64,000 nt of DNA from Anticarsia gemmatalis (GCF_050436995.1 NC_134745.1:7440001-7504000), one strand, 5' to 3'; counted from the stretch's first letter, positions 1 through 12,764 are shown. Notes: a model not told the origin generated them from the letters alone. Translations and numbers: made by a program.

Positions 1-2
1 TT

Positions 3-236
3 TTGACTGCCACCGTGGCGCAGTGGTTTAGGTCGCCACGCTGATACCACTGCAACGGGAGGTCGTGGGTTCGATTCCCACACGGAGCAATTATTTGTGC
101 GATCCACAAATAATTGCTTCGGGTCTGGTTGTGCTTTGTGTCCGTTGTTTGTATGTTTGTAAAAGTCCCCGCGACACAAGAGCAATTCTTAGTGCGGGAG
201 TTGTCTTTTAAAAAATAAAATAAAAAAAAATAATTA
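3..236 (+). repeat. tRNA-derived SINE
   Basis: A tRNA-like head has a degenerate A box (GTGGCGCAGTGGTTTAGGTC) and a B box (GGGTTCGATTCCCAC). A unique body and an A-rich tail (about 210-236) follow. A second copy in reverse orientation lies at 55601-55806 and shares the leading TTGACTGCC, the tRNA-like head, an inverted ACAAATAATTG pair and the body. The head does not fold into a proper tRNA cloverleaf, so this is a retroelement and not a tRNA gene. Confidence 0.8.
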
Positions 237-868
237 ATGGGATATATGCGACAAGTAATTCAAAACATACATATTTCGTCATTTTTATACAAGCTCTTCA
301 AACACGCAAACATATGAAAAAGTAGCATCTTATTAAATATCGAGATATCTGTATCCACACTAGAACCTATCAAAGTCAAAGCTAATATTAAAAGTACGAT
401 CAAAGAACTTCAATAAAATTGTTCATGTTTGTTCTTTTTCTTTCATACCAACTGTGAAGTTTTTTATTGAACGACAATACAATAACTACGCATGCTGTGC
501 AAATATGCATATGAATTCAAACATGGCGTCCTTCAGACAATATTTGCTATTATCTTGATACTTACCTAGCTATAATACCAATTGGCATGTTAATTTATTT
601 GTATTACCGTTGAATATTCTTTTCTTACAGACATATTCTTGTTACCAAGCCAAAATTTGGACAATTACGTAAGGTTTCGTGATATTTTGTACCGTTTCTA
701 TCAGATCTTGAGTGTCCTTTCTTCGTCCTGTACGGGAAGGCTAACAATACTAGCTGGATTCGCACCTAACAATTCCATTTAAAAAAATGGGTAAACATCT
801 CTTTTTTGTCGGCCATATTCTAGACCTGAAAAGACCAAAGCAACATGCAAACGTTACTATTCTGTTAG
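237..868. other. non-coding, nothing recognised
   Basis: AT-rich sequence with no convincing open frame, RNA gene or repeat. Confidence 0.5.
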
Positions 869-1350
869 TCCATACTAATATTATAAATGCGAAAGTAACT
901 CTGTCTGTCTGTCTGTCTGTGTCTGTCTGTCTGTCTGTCTGTCTGTCTGCTACTCAATCACGTCAAAACTACTGAACCAATTTGCATGAAATTTGGTATG
1001 GAGATATTTTGATACCCGAGAAAGGACATAGGCTACTTTTTATCCCGGGAAAATGACGCATTTCCCGGGAAAATTCAGAAAATTCAACGAAGTCGCGAAA
1101 TATCAATATTATAATGACATTGAATTAACAAAATTACGTTGCCATGGCAACTGTTTTAATGGCGGATATGTCTTAGCGCGACTTCGTTATACTAAGAGAT
1201 ATAAATAATTTTGAGAATATTTTTCGTGAAAAAAAAGGATATTTTATATCATCACGCTACGACCAATAGGAGCAGAGTAGGTAACAGTAAAAAGTGTTAC
1301 AAAAACATGGCGTAATATGTGACGCAAGCGAAGTTGCGCGGGTCAGCTAG
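869..1350 (+). mobile_element. Helitron-like non-autonomous element (CTGT subtype)
   Basis: The left end resembles the TCTATACTAATATTATAAA terminus of lepidopteran Helitrons (here TCcatactaatattataaa). The right end is GCGCGGGTCAGCTAG followed by a host T. A (CTGT)n microsatellite at about 901-948 and a stretch ending in 'ggtatggagat' are typical of this family. The last roughly 150 bp (ATCATCACGCTACGACC to the end) also occur in the AAAC-subtype copies at 20883, 22658, 29249 and 50951. No transposase is encoded. Family assignment rests on recalled knowledge of lepidopteran Helitrons. Confidence 0.75.
901..948. repeat. (CTGT)n microsatellite inside the Helitron
   Basis: About twelve tandem CTGT units, interrupted once by GTCTGT. 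The short open frame across it is an artefact of the repeat. Confidence 0.9.
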
Positions 1351-4300
1351 TGGGTAATAAATGACGTCAACGTAATTAGACTTATAGTGTTAGGCTATTA
1401 CCTCATAGCCTAAAGTTGTAAAATCATATCACATGCCATCAGTCCTATTCTTGGAATAACCAGCTCCTCATATTTTATGCGATGATGCAGCGATTCCAAT
1501 ATCTACTGTCATTTCCTCTCAAAGAATATTTGGTGCAGTACTCACTGTGATTGTCACTATTCACAAAATTTACTGTTTAAAGAACTCTTATTGGTTTGCG
1601 TCGAGGTATAAATTAACACCATTATACAAATTGGTGTCTTCGCACTTTGCGTCACGTACCGATCATGCACCAATAATGTGGGCATTGTTTAAACTGTACC
1701 TTTATTTCCAGTAATTGGTTATCAAGTATAGGTACATATTTGGACGTTTCCAAACGAGCGCTGATATCATTCATTTGCCCTAAAATGAAGTCTTCAACAC
1801 ATTATCGAACAAAAATCAATAGGAAGTTTATTCTTCGTAGTGATAGTTTGACCACATTTGTCTTTATTCTGTCAACAGTATATACATTTCCGGGTAAACA
1901 GATAAAGCCTAAGGAATAACAGAGTGTTTATAATATTTGAATTAGATCAGGTCAGCTTATTTCAGATTAGCCTAGATTAGACTAAACACGTGGTTAAATA
2001 AACAACAATGGCGTCTTATTACATGTCATTCGATTGTAAAGCTTAACCATTTAGATGGGTTACGTACTTGGCCTGAATAACAAAACATAATGAATGCCGG
2101 TCTTAATAAATTTGGCCTAGCGATATTAGTTGGTCCTAAAATGATGAACTTTTATGGCGGAGTAACTGCATTGGATGAGGCAATAAACAAAGTAGTTCTG
2201 TCTAAGTTAAACTGGTTGATCCTTTACTAATTGTATCCAGAAACTTTCGGATGGAACGAAATCAGCAAGACGCTTTAGTAGAATTATAAACCTGTATTCT
2301 GCTAACCTCTCCACCTCGTTTGGGAGGAGACCCTTGCCCAGCAGTTGGACAATATTGGGTAAAAAAAAATTCTGCTAAGACAAGTGACCTACAAAACTGT
2401 CTTCGATACACAAAAAAATGTCTTAAACTAAACGTATACCTACACCTGCCCTTGATTACAGTTCAGTAATTAATAAAAACAGCATTTTGTTTCAGCATAG
2501 GTCCTTAAAGTCAATGACTTCAACAGAAATACACCAGAACCTTCAGACGACTTTTAGATCGTGTTCAGAAAATTAAGTTTCTTTTTATTTTCTTTGCCTA
2601 ATTTTATTTTCAACCTCTGAATACTTAAGTTCACATATTGTTTTTATTGACAATGCACGACAGATTGTTTATTTGTTTGTGAATGAGGTACATAGAGGTC
2701 AATATCGCAAATCGAGTAAAACGTGCGTCTGCGTCTTTGCCGTGATTGAGCTTGATTGGGGGCGGTGTCATGTACATTGCGATTTATTGATCTGAATTAA
2801 GTGCATTGTGAGTGCGTACACACCTCCCATCTGTTGTTTGTGTATCCTTCAGAATTACTTTAAATCAATTGCTATCCTTTTACATGATTGGCTGCATAGA
2901 AGGTGCTGTGACTACTGGGTATTTCTGCTCAAAATATACGTACTATACTACGTACGAATAGAAAATTCCTGTATCGATTCTGGCTAACTTTGAATCTGCC
3001 AGTAAGGATCGAATCATCAGCCGATAAAAAAGGAAACAAAACTGAATAAAATTATAAAATACGTTTATATTATCTATTCTAGATTCAAATGTGAACGCTT
3101 TTTATAGGCCTACTTTGGTTGTCATGCAATAATCAAAGTCACATAGACGGAGGTAATAAAAATCCCAACGTTTTTGCATGTAACGATCACTAGGACTTTG
3201 GTCAACCACAGATTATGTAAATATCATATTATTAGAATCGGAATTTAAATGTCGATATTTCATAAACTGCAAGGCAAAAAAACCTTAATGCTTAAACAAG
3301 AAATATTTTTTTCAAGTACTTTTACCTAACACTTCAGATGTCTGAAAAAACTGTAATTTGTTCCATCTATAATTTTATGCAGGGCCTACATTCACTTTTA
3401 TGTACCGTATGAATCGTTTATGTAAAATATCTACGTAATGGAAACATTAGATTTCATATTTATTTAACATCACATACATTATGTATTACCAATACTTGTT
3501 AATGCAGTTTCGCGAATAGAATATAAATTAAATATTATTCAAACTACATCGTAAATGATACCACTTTTTCTATAATTCTGTATTTTGACATATTATAGGT
3601 ATTATCTTTTTTGATCACATATTCTGATCGCAATAGCAGAATTAAAAAAATGTGTAGTAAAATCTATAATAAACTCTTACTTGTCGTTAATCGATGAAAG
3701 ATTTAGTACATCCGTAGTCAATGACGAATTGACGCAATTCCTGTATCAACAAATTCACGAACTATAAATAAAATCGTGGCGGAATTCGATATGTCTAATT
3801 ATAAACCTTTAATACCAAATGAATAGCATGACACTATACAGTATGCTTGTTTTAACAAAAAGTACAGAGGTCGATAAAAGCACTTTATTGCAGGTAAATT
3901 CTGAGTGCAAGTTGGGCTGGTGATTCCTGAGATTATGGCGTTCAAACAAACAATTAATGTAGCTCTACATAGTATCTGAGACTCAGCTTTACATAGTATC
4001 TGAGAGCTTTTAGCACGATTGTCCAGTTACGTAACATATTTGTTGAGAGCTGCGATTGGTGAGACTGGCGTAGGATTATAAGAAGGGGAGGTCCGTACTC
4101 GATAGTAGATAGAAGTAAATTGGATGATTTAAAGATATACATATCTTATACAAAGTAGTCAGGCAAAGAAGTTACATAGTTCTATAAGATCACGCAAACA
4201 TCAGTTAGTTGTAATTACTTGTGATAAACATCATCACACCACGGCTGCACGGCTGCACGGCGATGTCTCGTGGTTCCTCACAACGTGATCTCCTTGTTTG

Positions 4301-4905
4301 CTCCCAGCCTACCGTCACAACACCTATATAATATAATAATACCTTTATCACATTTAATATTTACTGCAAATATCCCATTCAATTGATGGTAATTAAATTA
4401 ATTTCTCTTTACAATGTGGGTTGTATACCTAATAAATACCTAACCAATCTTGTAGACGCTATAAAGCTTGAAAAAAGGGAAGCCAAAAAGGCTTTACCTA
4501 TCAGCCTATGAGCTACTGCCGCTTGAGTTCCTACAACCAAAAAATAAGTCATTTACTTTTGTGCTAATACACTTATTCTTGCCGCATACGTCGTAAGGGC
4601 CTTCATATTCGTAAAAAATAACAATTTCTCCGCCAACTTAAATATCTTGCTGGACTAGGAACCAATTTATATGAACAAAGAGTACATAGGTATAATGACT
4701 TCACAGCATTGAATTGTAGTCGTAAAAAATGGATGACGCCAAAGTTTAATCAAACTAGGTCCGGCGTCAAATGCATTTATTTATTCATGATTTTAATGTC
4801 TATGTACATGCATTTTATTCAGGGTAATGCTCTGTAATCTTGCTATAACTTAAACTTTCGCATTGCATGTATAGTATGTACTTATGTAGGTACATATATT
4901 ATAAA
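1351..4905. other. non-coding region with small repeat fragments
   Basis: No coding exon was recognised. I looked here for an upstream exon of the RING-box gene at 6755, expected to encode a Met-Trp-Ser-Trp-Asp type segment ending in phase 1 before GT, and did not find one. The stretch holds a LINE-type tail at 2299-2369, a degenerate Helitron scrap at about 3914-3953 (ATTCCTGAGATTA followed by GGCGTTCAAACAAACAA) and a local direct duplication at about 3960-4003 (ACATAGTATCTGAGA twice). Confidence 0.5.
2299..2369 (+). repeat. LINE/SINE 3' tail fragment
   Basis: It contains the block GGGAGGAGACCCTTGCCCAG, then CAGTTGGACAATA and an A-run. The same block recurs in the same orientation at 28062-28172, 44114-44216 and 49858-49938, always with an A-rich 3' end. 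That pattern fits a 5'-truncated retroposon. Confidence 0.65.
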
Positions 4906-5001
4906 AGAATACGGGAATTAACGACCACGGCTAGTGTAACCTGCGCCGTAACGTCTGTAATTTTCAGATAAAATGCGTGTTCAACTTAATTCCCGTATTC
5001 T
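4906..5001. repeat. 96-bp short inverted-repeat element
   Basis: Bounded by perfect 15-bp inverted repeats, AGAATACGGGAATTA at the left and TAATTCCCGTATTCT at the right. The interior is more GC-rich than the flanks. It may be a MITE or solo ends of a larger element. No second copy and no clear target duplication were seen. Confidence 0.5.
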
Positions 5002-5365
5002 ATTGTATAATAAATACTGCTTCTAATCTTTATTTCTTAGAAAGTAGGAAAGTTATTACATTTCCGTGCGAACGAATTGAAACAAAGACAAATAAATTTG
5101 TATTTCAGAATTAAATGTACAATTGTATTACTAGAATCAAGCTGTTATATTCTATACGGAAACTTTTTTGTAACAAACAATGCTATTTTTTTAAATACCC
5201 TACTTTACTAAACCTTGCGTAATTCACAAGTCAATTGAATTACAAATGTTCTCTTTCGAAATAGAAATAGAGATCATATCATATTCTTTCATAAAGTATT
5301 CTAATACCTGATCCTTTTGTTCCGCAACAGTAAGGTACCCTAGAAATCTTTATCGACACCCACCT

Positions 5366-5527
5366 GTAGCGCGATTCTCTACGACCAGGAAGTACTATTG
5401 AGTGGCGAAAGTTAGACATTTAAAATGTACTGCAAAAATAGTTCCTATGACTCCCGCTAGAAGCGCTGATCACATTTTCGTAGATAACCAGTTGTCTATA
5501 GTCGATAGTATTAGAGAATTGCGCTAC
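5366..5527. mobile_element. MITE family A, copy 1
   Basis: Terminal inverted repeats GTAGCGCGATTCTCTA and (reverse complement of the right end) GTAGCGCAATTCTCTA bound about 160 bp. The interior aligns with 6244-6410, sharing an 'AAATAGTT(C/T)CTA(T/C)GAC' block, a 'CGCTAGA(A/G)GCGCTGA' block and a 'GTTGTC..TAGTCGA' block. Confidence 0.65.
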
Positions 5528-6243
5528 TGAACGACGCATTGCAAATTGACATCGTGGAATTAATAATAATAAATATTCCACACGGCCTTCACGTTTGGAG
5601 AAAAACCAGTTAAAGTGTGTAAAAAAATAGAGAATGTCGCGTGCATTATGTTATTAAATATTTCCATTATTATTAGTATAATTACGGCATAATTTTGTTT
5701 AAATTCCACAGTCATCGTCTGCTCTGTAAATAAGCCAAGGGCTGAAAAAATAATACATAATGGTTTATGTGACGTACATCCACGGTCACGTACAGTTAAC
5801 AACAAAAATCTCTGAACAACTCAATAGTTCAAAAACTACTTATCATTACGGTTTTAACTCGCTAAAATTGGTCACAATTATCATTTCAAAGTGTCTCGAT
5901 TGTTTTCTTGAAGGAATAACATGCATATTTCAAACAGGGCATCGTAAAGTTCTATTTGTTAAGCGACTTTTGTAACTGATTGTACTAATGCTGGCGTTTA
6001 CAATGTTAATTACTTGCTTGTCTCAGACCATTATATAACCAATTATACTGAGCTTTGCGTGGTACGCTATCAATTCATAACCTATGTTCTTATTAATGCA
6101 GTGCAATAAGGCTTTACGTAATAGCATTGATCATTTTATTTGCGATAATCGTTATGTAACTAACGTGCATTTCATTTACACATATTTAAATTCAAAATTA
6201 TACTGTTTGAAGACTGAGCCACAGTGTAATTTATAGACAACAG

Positions 6244-6410
6244 GTACGATTCTCTACAATTGGAATCACCTAGTATCGAGAGTTTGACGTTTAAAATTGA
6301 ATGCCAAAATAGTTTCTACGACGTCCGCTAGAGGCGCTGAACTGACTGTCATACAACATTTTTCGATAGCTAGCCGGTTGTCGGTAGTCGAAAGTGGTAG
6401 AGAATCGCGG
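6244..6410. mobile_element. MITE family A, copy 2
   Basis: Second copy of the element at 5366-5527, in the same orientation and about 165 bp long. The terminal repeats are GTACGATTCTCTAC and GTAGAGAATCGCGG. The interior similarity is clear although the two copies have diverged. A 60-codon open frame across this copy is not believed to be real. Confidence 0.65.
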
Positions 6411-6754
6411 AAAAGATCATCCCACTCAAAACTATTCCGCTGTCACGCGATACCTCTCACCTCTTCTAACAATACTTGAAAATGTTTGAGATTAAGCTAT
6501 CACCCGAATGTGCGCTATTCGAAAGTAGTAGTTTACAAAATTTTCGCTGCTCTTGTTTATTTTCTTACTAGCGCTTATCTTGACGATGGATTAAATCTAG
6601 ACGGTGTAAATGCACTATTGTCCTAAAGTCTAGACTATTTCACTTTTATATTATACACATAACTCAATCTATCTTAATTAATTTTGTCGACAATCTGTTT
6701 ATAAATATCGTTTGATATAAAAATATAACTTTAATCTTATCTCTTTGTCAACAG

Positions 6755-6936
6755 ATGCTTGTCTGCGATGCCAAGGTGAGAGCAAGAAGGATTCCTACGG
6801 CAAGCAAGACTGCGTGGTCGTGTGGGGTGAATGTAACCACAGCTTCCATTTCTGCTGCATGTCTCTTTGGGTGAAGCAAAATAATCGGTGCCCACTCTGC
6901 CAGCAAGAGTGGTCTATACAACGAATGGGCAAGTAG
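6755..6936 (+). CDS. Roc2: RING-box protein 2 (Rbx2/Roc2/SAG), last coding exon
   Basis: The exon encodes the C-terminal 60 residues of a RING-box protein, the RING-H2 subunit of cullin-RING ubiquitin ligases (usually with Cul5) that recruits E2 enzymes. Visible are CLRC near the start, then DCVVVWGECNHSFH, CCMSLWVKQNNRCPLC and the end WSIQRMGK. These hold most of the zinc-binding Cys/His residues and the family's very conserved C-terminus. The exon follows a good acceptor (CTCTTTGTCAACAG) in phase 1, so the first Asp codon is split. The stop TAG is at 6934-6936 and AATAAA follows 23 bases later. Family members have about 110 residues, so roughly the first 50, with the N-terminal strand and the first zinc ligands, must lie on earlier exons. 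None was found in the 6.7 kb upstream. The acceptor argues against a retrocopy. The extra Lys-Lys-Asp-Ser-Tyr-Gly segment favours Rbx2 over Rbx1. Confidence 0.93.
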
Positions 6937-6958
6937 GATTACACGTGAAGAAGAGTTA

Positions 6959-6964
6959 AATAAA
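6959..6964 (+). promoter_or_regulatory. poly(A) signal of the RING-box gene
   Basis: AATAAA starts 23 bases after the stop codon, so the 3' UTR is probably very short. Confidence 0.6.
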
Positions 6965-7660
6965 GGTACAGGGGCTTCTCAATCAACGCAAACTGGACTT
7001 TTATTTTGATACCTTACTCGTCATCATTTTTAGTGTATAAAGTTACCTTAAAGGTAGGTAGTGGTTTGATAGTTTTTCTACAAGTCAGATCGCTAGGTTA
7101 TTTTGCAAGTGGAAAACCGGCCGTTCTATTACCCAACTCCAATCTTATCCTAGATTTTATCGGCATCTTGATAATTATTGACAACGCATTAAAATAATTG
7201 GATAAGCGTATTAATCTTAAACAGGAATCACGTTCTAATATCCACGTGGCACTATTAATTTTATTATTAAAACTTGTTTCCAAAATTCAGCGTAATGCCA
7301 TATAAAGGATAAAAGAAAAAAAATCTGACCAGGAACTTTGTCATCTCCAAAACATCCCAACAACGTCCATCACATTTTTCTTAATGATTCCGGAATGGAT
7401 AAAAAATAATTTTGAAATAATATGCCTACACAAAGATAACGATGTTTGACACGTGTATTGGCATTATCCTGCAATCAATTGAATCATACTTATTATATTG
7501 GCCTATCTGTAAGTCAAACAACATCGTTCGATATTTTGATTTGATGGATCACCTCATTACACTTATTTTGCTTGATTCAATCTTATTACAAATCCATCTG
7601 TTCATGTTTCGCGTAGTAAATCACGTTAGTGTAAACAAAAGTGTACCAGGTTTAGGATAG

Positions 7661-7708
7661 AGACCAATTGTCTTAGTAACTTACTGAAGTTACTAAGACA
7701 ATTGGTCT
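7661..7708. repeat. perfect 22-bp stem hairpin with 4-nt loop
   Basis: The arms at 7661-7682 and 7687-7708 are exact reverse complements, starting AGACCAATTGTCTTAG and separated by ACTG. The symmetry suggests a very young palindrome, from a transposon-end remnant or a snap-back replication event. No gene or polymerase III terminator is attached. Confidence 0.7.
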
Positions 7709-8378
7709 TGGTACTTAAGAAACATTTGAATAATATCAAACGAGAATTTCTGTAAAGCAAATTTTATCTTGATAGAATAGAGAAGCCACTTAAAGTCTTG
7801 TGTGGAATAAGAACTTCTATGAAAACATTTATTTCTAGCTAAACAAGTTAATAATACAGAATGCGGTTTTAAAGAGCAATCGGCCATTCTAATGTGGGTT
7901 TTTCAGAATCAGGTTTTTTATTGAATGACAAATTGACAAGGAAATTTACTGGGCAAAATTAAACAACAACCCGAAAAAAAACTTTTTTGGGTGGAGCCTG
8001 AAGCATAAGCTTCTAACAAACAAGTACCTGTTTACCTTCTAAAATACAAAACTTGCTTCCTTTTCCAGTCTTGATATATTCTATTTTTTGTTACTAGATC
8101 ATAAAAAATCTTTATCATCAGCATGAGTTAAAGTTTTTTGAACCATTCGAATAGAAGAAAATATGAGATTGCTAGTTTTTTGTTTGCGGTTTCTGAATTA
8201 TGTCCAAAGTTGAAACGCAATTTAGCTCTGAAGCGTTGTAAATTTGCAGGTATCAAACAAAATCTTTACAGTTACTGATTGCAGGATGTAAGAGAGTGTG
8301 AACAACCTCTTAAGAAACATTTTTTTAGAATAAAATATCCCTCTCTCGCTATAAAGATTTCGCCATTTCCCACCCATG

Positions 8379-8419
8379 CAATAATACAGTCCATGACAAT
8401 ATGATGGACTGTATTATTG
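8379..8419. repeat. 16-bp stem hairpin
   Basis: The arms CAATAATACAGTCCAT (8379-8394) and ATGGACTGTATTATTG (8404-8419) pair perfectly around a 9-nt loop. Confidence 0.65.
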
Positions 8420-11198
8420 AATATCAAGCCTCTCAACTAAATGGATTACTGATGGCTGCAATAAATCGAGGAAGTCAAACATAGTTAATCAACGTCACGT
8501 TGTGAACAAATAAACACTTCCCGTTTACATTATTTTTATTGACGTTTGAAAACCTACATACAGCCTTCTCCATTGCACGTCAACCGCATAATTAACTTTA
8601 TAATTATAACTTAGTTTTATGGCGCCTTTTCTATTATATTTTCTTAGTTAAAGGTCGCCACAAATTGCCACTATAGGATAATAATGGAGTGGTCTAAATC
8701 ATGATGCGCAATATCTTTGTCAGAACGAGAAATAAGACTAAGACTATAATTCTAAGGATATTCTATTATTCTTCTTGTCATTTTATCTGAAGAATCAGTT
8801 GCAAAAAGAAATTATTATTTTTATAATGCAACATTAATATTATTCCATCCGATCTTTCGAAATAGGCAAATGATAAGTTTAACTAGAGAACGATGACTAA
8901 CTAGTATGTACCTGCTTACATTTTTGAAGATGGTGAGTCTAGTTTGCAGAATTACAGACATTTACAGATGCACAATAATATGATTACAGATCCAGACGTA
9001 ACGGTTCCATATTAGTTCAAAAGGTTATTGTATTTGTGAACCATAATCTTATTGTCTTACTACAAAGGTTTCCTGATAAAAAGCGTTATGTAAAACAAAT
9101 CTCATGCAGATGTCATCTGAAGAAGAATGAATGACGTCAAAGTGCCGCCGTGCCCACGTCGTATATTCGCACGTATTTAACAGTAAATGAACATTATAAG
9201 TACCCTCCTACTGCGTAGCAATTCATCACAATGATCGACAGCGCCAATGTCAAATCAATAACAATCACTTGAAACATTGAATAATTTTGTAGGCGACGCA
9301 CATTCATCGATAGTGACCTGATCTTTCCGCCGCAACTTGACCTAAGACTTGCAGCGTTTGTTGTATGAAACAACATTGAATAGTTCAGCTACCTACAGGC
9401 TATAGAGTATAGGTATATTCCTCTCATATTCAGTCTGTTTCATGGCTGTTCGATGACACCTGGTCGACCTCTAGACGGTTATCAGTCTTCCTCGACGACA
9501 TTATACCTACGCTCAAGACAGGATACTAAATTACATTAATCTTCGTAAAAAAAATTGTACACAATTTTAAAACATGACTTAACGAATTTATTACAGCTTT
9601 CAATACAATTTCTTGCTCTACACTCGTACATATTAGCTGAAAATTTGCTAAACGACCTAAGTAATTTATGACTAGACGTTTCAACATTTTTTTCAAGATC
9701 CCCAACTAGCGAGTGTAAATGGAAAAACTTTTTTTTACCCTGCATTTAATTAGCTCTACTTAGAAGCTCTACGTTCTTTTGACAAACAAAGTACCGTTTT
9801 CTACTTTAGTGTTCCGAGAAAAGCAAAAACCCATTTGCTTTGTTTGAAAACTTTTACAACAAAAGCAGATTGCCTATGCATGAATGTATATGTGCAAATA
9901 AAGACTTGTAAAAAGCATACGTGACATCAGTAACGTACAAACAGCACATATGACTGATGTAGGCCTTAAACTATGTACTTATCGGTATTTTTCATATAAG
10001 GTGGCATTACTTAGACCCAAAAACGAAGGATAGATTGTGTGAATGATGTGAGGACATGGCCGTTATTGGCCATCAAAGGGGTAAAGAAAGTATTGACGAC
10101 TGATAGAGATGAGAGGAGGAAAATACATGTAGTGCCCACTCTACTTGACGGGATAAAGTCAAAACATTGGTAAGGTGACATTACTTGAAGATTTTTGTGT
10201 TGAAATCGAGCAAGAAACAAAACAATAGCAAGTGCTTCAACTATTTTGTTCAACTACCCTCATTAGGTGACACTCTACCCGGCTGAAACATAATTAAAAC
10301 ATGGAATGTGACAGATCTAGTGACCTAATGCGCTACCGGCCTATATTATATCGTAAATAAATTATGTAGATCGTGTCTTATTAAGTTGAAAGGATTGAAT
10401 TAATGAAATGCCAAACTTGATTGGTATACAAGAACCGGATTTTGGTGTGCTTTGTATCTATCAATGAATGTCAAACAAAATTCTCTGCAGCGTTAGAATT
10501 TAAATGTTATGCCAAATGATACTATTTGGCATAGTCGGCATATTATGTGGGTTAGGTTGGCGAATTACCAGAATCATGTTATGCAATTTTCTAAAAATAA
10601 ACGTTAGTATAGGTCATAAAACTTGATATTTATAAACTGTAATACGCGAATTAGAAATTCGTAAAAGTAAGGTATGGTAAAAATAAGTAGATAATAGATA
10701 CTCTCCATTCTGACAGGCCGTTTTTCTGAATATAAGGTTTGCCCTACCTCACGTTCCAAATATAGATTGATAACTAAGATAATTAATTAAATTAATTCCT
10801 AAAAATGCATAGTAACCCTGATAAGCACATAATAATATCTACTTTGTATTTGTTAAAGAACTTTAATGAATTTGCGCTTTTTCGTCGATCTCGTCGATTT
10901 CGCTTTAATGAATTCGCGCGAAACAAATACATTGCAAGAGGTAGGTGTGTCGTTGATAAGACTATAACGTAACATGATCAAGATTATTTACTTCGAATCA
11001 CCGTGAATAAATAAGATATAAAGATTAGATAATACAGTCAAAAAACAATTTATATAAATATTAGTCATCGGATGGTGTAATAAATTACGCATACTATGAT
11101 AGGGCCTGATTTCAGATTTAGAAAATATATTGCGTGACATTATTTATCACAGATCAATAATTTGGGTTGTGCGATTATGTCTAAATGTAGGTACCTAC

Positions 11199-11408
11199 GT
11201 CTATCTATCTTCTATTTGTATAATAATCAAAGGTGACTGACTGACATAGTCACTGGACGGACCGGGCTGAAATGCAAGTAGATTTCATGACGTAGGCATC
11301 CGCTAAGAAAGGACGTTGATCAATTCTAGTCCCAAGGGGATAAAATAGGGGATGAAAATTATGTCCTAAGTCACAAGCCACGCGGACGAAGTCGCGGGCA
11401 AAAGCTAG
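11199..11408 (+). mobile_element. degenerate Helitron-like element
   Basis: It ends in GTCGCGGGCAAAAGCTAG followed by a host T, the terminus of a second lepidopteran Helitron subtype. An interior 'gactgactgaca...gacggaccgggctgaaa' stretch is also typical. The left end ('tctatttgtataataat') is only weakly recognisable, so the start is approximate. Confidence 0.6.
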
Positions 11409-12764
11409 TTACATTATAATATTCATGCTATTATACATTAAGCCCAGGCTAAAATGCATTTATTGTATGTTTCTTTCATAAAAAGAAGCTACATTTTAAA
11501 ACTGGTTACTGTTTCAAACCAGCTCGACAGGGTGCACACCGCACTCTGCAATAAACATTGAATACCAATAATAAACGTCTTAAATCACCTCGCTCTAGAT
11601 TTTTATATTACTACTATTAGAATAATTGTCTTCCTACGAGATGTTGGTACAAAATACACCTACACTATGCAATTGCAAGCTGCCGGCAAGACTTGTACAT
11701 TTGCTACATCGTTCAATGAAAACCGGCTTTCAGTATTAAGTCCTGTGTGTCATTTAAGGTTATGCTTGAACAGTAGGAGATCAGTTTTGGGTAAATGTAC
11801 TGCAAGGGACTGTTCTTGTGCCATATGATGGAAATTCTGCTTTCCATCGAAAGTCACAGTTCTTGTCTGACTTACTGTTGGGCACGGGTCTCCCGTCAGA
11901 ATGAATGGTGTTAAGCAGGCCGTCTAAACAGAAACAAATTTTCATATCTTTTGTTGAATTTTCTATGTAGACTAGTGCGCCGTGCTCTTTCCACCAAGTA
12001 GGTACATAGGATAGTATTATCTGTGATTAAGTAGCTTTTAAGCACATTAGCATAACATATCACAAGGGCTATAGATAATTATAATAGCGTGAACGATGAA
12101 GTGGTCACGTTTACCTAACAATCATAATCATAAGCGCCCAAAGTACTGCAGTTTAGTACATTAACTTGCTAAAACGTAGTGAATTATCCCAGTATCATTA
12201 CGCGAATTATCACTGATACCCATAATGCTAATAAACGATTTACTTCAGTCGAGACCTAGCGATAAATACCTTGTTTGTGAATAAGCTTATCAACTCTAAT
12301 TTTAAAATTAAAGGTCACACAAACTTGTTTAAATAAATACAGTGAACACTACAAAAAGTTGCACGTGTCACAGATAATAATTCTTGCCGTGCCTTCGATG
12401 GGCACTTGACCAACGAACATTGGGTGTGGTCAGACCCTGAAAAACGTTTGTAAAAAGTTGAGAATAACCAAGCGATAACTTCCTAGTTTTTAATAATGAC
12501 TTCACATTAAACGACCTCGCTGTAATAATCAAAATTGTTTAGCGTTTATTCGTTTGTTTACAATCTATTCAGCCAATTTATACACGAGACACAAAAAATG
12601 CAAACATAACGTGCTTCAGCAGTACCGCATGGTGACAAGCCCAAGTAGCCGTGACAAGGAAAACAATATCTTATATTCATGAACCGTATTTTTTGATATT
12701 ATTCAGCTTGTATTCAAACTCTAGATGTATTTTGTAAGCCGAGAACACAGGTTAAACTCGACAC

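Larger units (their letters stand above)
6965..11198. other. non-coding region with two perfect hairpins
   Basis: No coding exon was recognised. Short open frames in this stretch lack recognisable motifs and splice support. Two perfect inverted repeats (7661-7708 and 8379-8419) are listed separately. Confidence 0.5.
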
